Source: a virus. Taken from it: a DNA stretch of 44,139 nucleotides. The stretch is taken from IMG/VR virus record IMGVR_UViG_3300033388_002432, positions 1 to 44,139 of that record. One strand, 5' to 3'. Every line of letters begins with the position of its first letter. Positions within the stretch are counted from its first letter, which is position 1. The notes beneath the pieces are model-generated. The model was not told the DNA's origin, did not search any database, and saw only the letters and a list, made by a program, of their open reading frames with translations. The translations under genes were made by a program, and so were the position numbers. This document shows, piece after piece, positions 39,338 to 44,139 of the stretch.

Positions 39338-39499
39338 ATGGTAAAAATAAAATCAACCTCTATCCCACCAAAAAGAAATGACATACCCTATACTAGGGTT
39401 AATATGATAGATATTATTGATTATTGGAGTAGGGAAAACTCCTTTATAAATATGGAACTTTATTTAAGGGTATTAGAGGCTAAGACCACTCACGGGTAG
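39338..39499 (+). CDS. Small ORF behind a host-type promoter box
   Basis: The 53-codon frame starts MVKIKSTSIPPKRNDIPYTR and ends MELYLRVLEAKTTHG at a TAG. It begins 23 bases after a TATATTTG box and overlaps the converging 39480 gene by 20 bases. The composition looks like real protein (basic, then a tryptophan-containing helix). Function unknown. Confidence 0.5.
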   Translation: MVKIKSTSIPPKRNDIPYTRVNMIDIIDYWSRENSFINMELYLRVLEAKTTHG

Positions 39500-39746
39500 A
39501 TAATATTTTAATCATATCATCATAAGAGTAAGGACCAACTTTTGTTGTTAAGTTATTTACTGAGTCTGGTATTTTTTCACCCTCCCATTTAACAAATGTT
39601 TTTGTTTCATTAATAGATTTTCTAAGACTTTCTGATGAGGTCTCCATTATATCATTAAAATTCAAGGAATCAATCTCTGATACATCTAAAATCATAAAAT
39701 TTCTTTTAGTAAAATCAACTGAAGTTTTAGTAACACCACTCAACAT
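39480..39746 (-). CDS. Small protein downstream of the fibre genes
   Basis: The 88-residue protein (FTKRNFMILDVSEIDSLNFN; VGPYSYDDMIKILSTREWS) is not recognised. It starts two bases after the end of the 39749 LamG gene and is the last gene of the fibre operon. It may be a fibre chaperone or attachment protein by position. Confidence 0.6.
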   Translation of the reverse strand: MLSGVTKTSVDFTKRNFMILDVSEIDSLNFNDIMETSSESLRKSINETKTFVKWEGEKIPDSVNNLTTKVGPYSYDDMIKILSTREWS

Positions 39747-39748
39747 AA

Positions 39749-40546
39749 TTAATTTAATTTAAATCTTTTTTTAAGTACCCTATAATTTTGTAAACACTCA
39801 TCTAATGTTAATCCTTTCCTGTAAACTCTAACGATTGCTTTATCATGGGAAAAATAGTTTGTGTTAGGCATAGATTCTATTTGATTACCCAAGTCGTTTA
39901 AATTATTAGAATAATTACCCCACCAATCAATATCAAGTAAAGTACTTTGTGTTATTACATTACCATTTATTAATAGTAACCACTCACCCGTTGTGGGAGC
40001 GGTTTTCCTCATAGACATAGTTACATGATACCATTTATTTATTTCATATTCATTTATTGAAGATATGACTTGTCTATCTCCATTACCATTTTTATATCCA
40101 GCGGCTGAAATAAAATTATTATCATCTGGTGCTGTTGTCCTATATAATGGTAGCATTTGTACACCACTAGTTGTGGATGTGGTCCTAAAAATATTGGTGG
40201 CAGTACCAGCAGGCACAGTCTCCAATAACCTAAAGACCATTTCAAAAGTTAACTCAAAGTCTTTAACAGTGGTCTCACCCACCACATCACCATTTCTTAT
40301 TGATGGGTAGAAAAATCTACTCCGGCTAGTGGTACCATCTACCCCATCAAAATTTATTACTCCAGCAAAATCATTATTAAAACTATTACCACCTTCTAAG
40401 TTAACTTGATTTTGGGTACCTATACTATTCCACAAAGGTAGACCACCCCAAGATGTGTTACCAGGGACGAAAGATTTAGGGTTTGCTGAATCTAAGTATA
40501 ATTCCAACCCCCTAGTCACTAATTTGTTTGAAATTGATACACTCAT
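39749..40546 (-). CDS. LamG/concanavalin-like fibre protein, shorter paralogue
   Basis: The 265-residue protein has a concanavalin-like (LamG) lectin fold. It begins NKLVTRGLELYLDSANPKSF, has INFDGVDG in the middle and ends with HDKAIVRVYRKGLTLDECLQ then NYRVLKKRFKL, the typical last strands. Such modules bind sugars on host surfaces and sit at fibre tips. It overlaps the start of its longer paralogue's stop by four bases (ATGA). Confidence 0.8.
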   Translation of the reverse strand: MSVSISNKLVTRGLELYLDSANPKSFVPGNTSWGGLPLWNSIGTQNQVNLEGGNSFNNDFAGVINFDGVDGTTSRSRFFYPSIRNGDVVGETTVKDFELTFEMVFRLLETVPAGTATNIFRTTSTTSGVQMLPLYRTTAPDDNNFISAAGYKNGNGDRQVISSINEYEINKWYHVTMSMRKTAPTTGEWLLLINGNVITQSTLLDIDWWGNYSNNLNDLGNQIESMPNTNYFSHDKAIVRVYRKGLTLDECLQNYRVLKKRFKLN

Positions 40547-41628
40547 GATAAATCGAATCTACTTTTTATTGTATTATAATTTCTTAGTATTTCTTCCTCA
40601 GTTAAAGCTCTATCATACATCATACAAGTACCTAAACTACCATTCAAAAAAGTACCGAAAGTGGACGCAGCACCCTTACCAATATTTATTTGTCCAGAAT
40701 TCATAGTTCCAGGTCTCATTTGTGAACCATTTAAGAATGTAGAGGTACCTTGATTAACTAATTCTCCATTAACATAACACTTTAAATTACCATCAACCAA
40801 CTCACCCACATCTGTGATGGTAATTAAATTCCATTCATTTGGTTCATTACTCACCCTATCTGTGGTAAAAGTGCCTCTATCAATACTGTCCCCAATAGTC
40901 ATCCCATAATTAATCCCAATTGACATACCCCATCTCATTTGACTAGATGTACCAGACCTCCAAAGTAGATAAGCATCACCAGATGGTGTAGTACCACCAA
41001 TAGTGTCACCAGATATTTTAACAATAACACTTTCGTTATTAGGTAATGCCCCACCCCCTATAGCAAAACGGTTTTCAGCAATTGCCTTTGTTATAGTACC
41101 ACCAGTACCTATAGTAACCTCAAAAGAGGTTAAATTTCTAGAAGCTTGTGTAGGGGTAACACCACTCCAATTCTCACCAATAACCCCTGTATAAGTTCCT
41201 GGTGTGTATGTTGTACTAGCTGTTAATGCCGGTGTTTTTAGAAAATAATCATTACCACCACCCCAAAACATAACACCACCTTGTCCTGTTGTACCCGATT
41301 TAACCCAGGCTGACATAGTAAATGTTTTTGGTTTGTACCTATAAAATGGTTGTTGTAACTGAACCGCTTCACCAGAATTAGAGGGGAATCTAATAAAATC
41401 ATCCGTACCATCAAAAGTTATGTATTTAAAATCACTAGATATCGTAGGTTCATTAAAAAACGTACCCCCAAATGGTGTAGAACTTGTTAAATCTATTATT
41501 GTACCACCAGTTAAACCTAAATCTCTATCTCTAGATTTAAAATTAAATGGGTCCAAATAAAAAACTAAACCATCTGTTATAACTTTAGGTGATATTTGTG
41601 CGTTTTTACCTTTTACTATAATAGCCAT
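40543..41628 (-). CDS. LamG/concanavalin-like fibre protein, longer paralogue
   Basis: The 361-residue protein has the same architecture as its downstream neighbour. VITDGLVFYLDPFNFKSRDR opens it, YITFDGTDDFIRF and FTMSAWVKSG follow, and LGTCMMYDRALTEEEILRNY plus NTIKSRFDLS closes it. An inserted Thr/Gly-rich section (about 140-230) explains the greater length. A paired lectin design suggests binding of two glycans or a heteromeric fibre tip. Confidence 0.82.
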   Translation of the reverse strand: MAIIVKGKNAQISPKVITDGLVFYLDPFNFKSRDRDLGLTGGTIIDLTSSTPFGGTFFNEPTISSDFKYITFDGTDDFIRFPSNSGEAVQLQQPFYRYKPKTFTMSAWVKSGTTGQGGVMFWGGGNDYFLKTPALTASTTYTPGTYTGVIGENWSGVTPTQASRNLTSFEVTIGTGGTITKAIAENRFAIGGGALPNNESVIVKISGDTIGGTTPSGDAYLLWRSGTSSQMRWGMSIGINYGMTIGDSIDRGTFTTDRVSNEPNEWNLITITDVGELVDGNLKCYVNGELVNQGTSTFLNGSQMRPGTMNSGQINIGKGAASTFGTFLNGSLGTCMMYDRALTEEEILRNYNTIKSRFDLS

Positions 41629-41630
41629 AA

Positions 41631-43181
41631 TTATATACTTCTCACAATCGTCTTAACCACCCAACCCGTGGTAGCACCAGTTAATGTTCCTATTAATGAA
41701 GCTTCTGAACCATCAGATGATACTGTAAATGTCAATGGTGTTGTGGAACCTATATCGTTTGTAACGTTTTCTCTATACTCAACAGTAGAACCACTCCAAA
41801 TAGACATTATAGTACCAGCTCTAACACCTAATGTATTAGAAACTGTGTAATCAAAGAAAGCTCCAGTGTAAGCACTTATGGGAACTGAGTAGATGGTTTG
41901 TGCACCAGAACTACTAAAACTAGTTTTTACTGTTGTATTGAGACAAGGTGCTTGATAATTTCCTATATGAACAGTGTCATCATCGTAAACCTCTAATATC
42001 GGTAATCCAGATATATCACTAACTGAAAATAAAGAACCCGTTAAATTATCACTTATACTAAATAGTTCCCCATTGGACCCTTCTACTGTTAACAATGGTT
42101 CTGTACCTCCAGAACCTATTATACTTAGTAAATTTTGATTATCTCCTGACATAGTTGTTTGACCATTAACAGTTAAACCCGTCATAACACTAATGTTTGA
42201 TACTAAATCTGGTAAACCACTATTTTGACTTATTGTAAAATTATTATTTAAATATGTAAATCCTGTAACATTAGACACAACCCCCAAATCAACCTCATAA
42301 GTAGAACTATCTGATTTAGTAAAGGTGATTTCACCAGTAGTGTTATCGTAAGTACCACCTGTAGTAAATGTATCTGTAAAACCACTTATGAAACCACAGA
42401 CATCAAAAGTGGTTCCACTGTTTGTACCAAATGTAACACACCCAGTAGTTAAATCATAAGTACCACCTGTTACATTAATATCGTTATCACTGTAAAGTGC
42501 TGCTGCGTTAGTAACGTTAAAAGTACCTCCTGTAGTATTTGTGAATGTTAATTGTTGAGTGGCAAAATCTGCGTTTCCACTATTAACAAAAACATTATTA
42601 TCTGAAGCTAATGAACTTAAATCTACAGTAATTTGTGGTTCTCCCAGATTTCTATTTATCTCTAAATCTGTACCATTTAATGTTGCTCCTGTAACGAAAG
42701 TATCTGTAAAGCCACTTACAAACCCACAAACATCAAAAGTAGTCCCACTATTTGTCCCAAATGTGACACATCCATTAATAGGGTTATATGTTCCACCAGT
42801 TACATTAATATCGTTATCACTAAACAGTGCTACAGCATTAGTAACATTGAATGTTCCACCCGTAGTATTTGTAAATGTTAATTGTTGTGTAGCAAAATCT
42901 GCGTTTCCACTATTAACAAAAACATTATCACCAGTTGTAGTACTACCAGTTAATGAGGATACATCCACAGAGAAAGGTGTAAACCCAACGGTACCATCAA
43001 AATCTAAGGATGTTGTAATTGAATTATAGGTACCACCTGTTACGAAAGTATCCTGTGTTGTTATTTGATCCTCTAATTGGTATAAACAACTTCTAAGATT
43101 TAAAAAATTTCCGTCTAATTCGTTAAAAGTTAATTTACTACCTTTAATTGTTCTTAATACTAATGGGCAATTTATTGGCAT
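41631..43181 (-). CDS. Tail fibre protein with 110-residue repeats
   Basis: The 516-residue protein begins with NCPLVLRTIKGSKLTFNELD, a common fibre N-terminal attachment motif. It is followed by two copies of a 110-residue beta unit (residues 86-165 and 196-275 nearly identical), each with SGNADFATQQLTFTNTTGG and CVTFGTNSGTTFDVCGF. A partial third copy begins near residue 44. The C-terminal domain is beta-rich (TIYSVPISAYTGAFFDYTVS). It heads the fibre operon with its own promoter element. Confidence 0.82.
   Translation of the reverse strand: MPINCPLVLRTIKGSKLTFNELDGNFLNLRSCLYQLEDQITTQDTFVTGGTYNSITTSLDFDGTVGFTPFSVDVSSLTGSTTTGDNVFVNSGNADFATQQLTFTNTTGGTFNVTNAVALFSDNDINVTGGTYNPINGCVTFGTNSGTTFDVCGFVSGFTDTFVTGATLNGTDLEINRNLGEPQITVDLSSLASDNNVFVNSGNADFATQQLTFTNTTGGTFNVTNAAALYSDNDINVTGGTYDLTTGCVTFGTNSGTTFDVCGFISGFTDTFTTGGTYDNTTGEITFTKSDSSTYEVDLGVVSNVTGFTYLNNNFTISQNSGLPDLVSNISVMTGLTVNGQTTMSGDNQNLLSIIGSGGTEPLLTVEGSNGELFSISDNLTGSLFSVSDISGLPILEVYDDDTVHIGNYQAPCLNTTVKTSFSSSGAQTIYSVPISAYTGAFFDYTVSNTLGVRAGTIMSIWSGSTVEYRENVTNDIGSTTPLTFTVSSDGSEASLIGTLTGATTGWVVKTIVRSI
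42357..42926. repeat. 330-bp-period repeats in the tail fibre gene
   Basis: About 240 bp is repeated at 42687-42926 and 42357-42596, encoding near-identical fibre segments. Scattered synonymous differences show the copies are not brand new. Confidence 0.85.
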
Positions 43182-43195
43182 TTTCTTTTTTTATT

Positions 43196-43205
43196 TATAA
43201 ATATC
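43196..43205 (-). promoter_or_regulatory. Candidate late promoter element (GATATTTATA)
   Basis: Minus-strand sense element 14 bases before the fibre gene start at 43181. Confidence 0.6.
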
Positions 43206-43224
43206 TAATCAATCAGAAAGATTA

Positions 43225-43842
43225 TTAGTAACTTATTTTACCTAGGTAATGTTCACCACCTTCGTCATCATCTTCAGTGGTAAAGTCGTCCTGAAAAATA
43301 GTATGAGCCATATCACCTGTTGTATTTACTAAAATCTCATTAGAAATCCAATCATCCCGATCAAAGTAAAAACCACCAGCCGACATCATTTGAGGTATAT
43401 CCCTAAAATGACCTTGTTCATTGATGAAATAATCTACAGGACCATACATATCTATTTCAGACTCTATTTCGTCTGTTCTACCATCGACATAATCTGTTTT
43501 ACATTCTTCAATTAACTGTTCGAATTCACCTTCTTTTTCATCTCTCTGCATCTCCAAATCAGTTATTTGTTCATCCATTTCTTCTATCTCTTCTTCGGTT
43601 TCTGCGTATTGTCTTTGGTCTGACTCAAGGCTATCTATATCACTATCTAAATCTTCGATTTCAGATTGTAGATTATCATAGTCTAAACCTCTACCCTGTT
43701 CTACACATATTTCACGGTCATCAAAGCCATCTAACATATATGTAGCTTCTTCCTCCGCGTAAGCCCTTGAATCATTCATTGTTATATAACTTTCTAAACT
43801 ACTTGGGTCCATGTACTGAAATACCTCACTTTCATCCATCAT
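43225..43842 (-). CDS. C-terminal part of a split acidic coiled-coil protein
   Basis: The 205-residue frame opens MMDESEVFQYMDPSSLESYI. It has a long acidic coiled coil (NLQSEIEDLDSDIDSLESDQ through about residue 110) and a folded C-terminus (YGPVDYFINEQGHFRDIPQM; GGEHYLGKISY). Just before its first Met, the same frame encodes SITDYYE, the end of the adjoining small protein. Removing one copy of a 38-bp duplication would fuse the two frames. Likely once one gene; whether this part is now translated by restart is unknown. Confidence 0.6.
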   Translation of the reverse strand: MMDESEVFQYMDPSSLESYITMNDSRAYAEEEATYMLDGFDDREICVEQGRGLDYDNLQSEIEDLDSDIDSLESDQRQYAETEEEIEEMDEQITDLEMQRDEKEGEFEQLIEECKTDYVDGRTDEIESEIDMYGPVDYFINEQGHFRDIPQMMSAGGFYFDRDDWISNEILVNTTGDMAHTIFQDDFTTEDDDEGGEHYLGKISY

Positions 43843-43903
43843 TTCGTAATAGTCTGTTATAGATTACTTTCATCCATCATTTCGTAATAGTCTGTTATAG
43901 ATT
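43828..43903. repeat. Perfect 38-bp tandem duplication
   Basis: The 38 bases at 43828-43865 are repeated exactly at 43866-43903. As 38 is not a multiple of three, the extra copy shifts the frame and creates a stop, dividing one gene into the 43857 and 43225 frames. Confidence 0.95.
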
Positions 43904-44096
43904 TTTCCATATCATCCTCATCACCAACAGCATAGTACTGATTATCATCTTCATCTAAATAAATCCTTAATTTGTACCATAAATCATTTTTGACTGGGGT
44001 GATATTACTGTGCCCAAGTAAATTTTCTAAAGCCTGTGCTCGATTATCATCATCGATCCATTCACTACCGGTGGGACGTGTTGGGTAATTATCCAT
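43857..44096 (-). CDS. N-terminal part of a split protein, possibly open beyond the edge
   Basis: The 79-residue frame (from MDNYPTRPTGSEWIDDDNRA) ends SITDYYEMMDESNL, where the last two residues and stop come from the 38-bp duplication. Upstream of the ATG the frame stays open to 44138 (RLPKRLIDNLNQYH), with no promoter or ribosome-binding signal. The gene may therefore start beyond the window. It is acidic, with LWYKLRIYLDEDDNQYYAVG as a probable small domain. Family unknown. Confidence 0.55.
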   Translation of the reverse strand: MDNYPTRPTGSEWIDDDNRAQALENLLGHSNITPVKNDLWYKLRIYLDEDDNQYYAVGDEDDMEKSITDYYEMMDESNL

Positions 44097-44139
44097 GTGA
44101 TATTGATTAAGATTATCTATCAGTCTTTTAGGTAATCTT

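Noticed and set aside
42559-43029. 156-codon plus-strand frame opposite the tail fibre
   Set aside because: It is a by-product of the fibre repeats and contains the same repeated segment in reverse.

Overview
The window is part of a large, AT-rich tailed-phage genome: a distant relative of T4 (contractile-tail myovirus) infecting a Bacteroidota, probably flavobacterial, host. The T4 link rests on recognisable head genes on the minus strand in T4-like order: large terminase (24591-26438), portal (22375-24258), prohead protease (19240-19971), acidic core scaffold (16131-17369) and gp23-like major capsid protein (14304-16103). A gp5-like baseplate hub and a gp55-like late sigma factor lie on the plus strand. 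The host guess rests on two promoters with the Bacteroidota signature TTTG-N19-TATATTTG, A-rich leaders without Shine-Dalgarno sequences, and a DUF4494-type protein. There are no rRNA, tRNA, CRISPR or insertion-sequence signals and no gene-free stretch over 300 bases.

Layout. 1-4766 (+): tail end of an unknown gene, PhoH ATPase, HAD-like protein, two glycosyltransferases and the sigma factor. 4804-9976 (+): structural/baseplate genes. 10038-11690 (-): four small genes with special N-termini. 11808-12548 (+): a TKWCVS-motif protein behind a host-type promoter. 12620-26644 (-): head assembly and packaging, interrupted by a plus-strand metallopeptidase at 17508. 26737-31342 (-): large acidic proteins. 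31385-34694: a nucleotidyltransferase fusion, two targeting-peptide proteins and a KTSC protein. 34803-37268 (+): a complete ClpC. 37307-39279 (-): membrane protein, DHH phosphoesterase, DUF3310. 39480-43181 (-): fibre/LamG proteins. 43225-end (-): a gene split in two by a 38-bp duplication.

The most interesting pattern is a set of at least nine otherwise unrelated small proteins that start with one of two short basic peptides. Each peptide ends in a T4 gp21-type cleavage site (I/L-x-E), at about residue 11 or about residue 22. Since a gp21-like protease is encoded here, I infer that these are capsid-targeting propeptides that load accessory proteins, including a HExxH metallopeptidase, into the prohead, where they are cleaved. 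Two adjacent genes share an identical 107-bp copy of one such peptide, as if it were a plug-in cassette.

The second pattern is regulatory. An element of the form NATATTTATN lies upstream of 17 genes or operons, always in gene-sense orientation and twice as divergent pairs. It is a candidate late promoter for the gp55-like sigma factor. A separate host-sigma promoter class serves a few non-structural genes.
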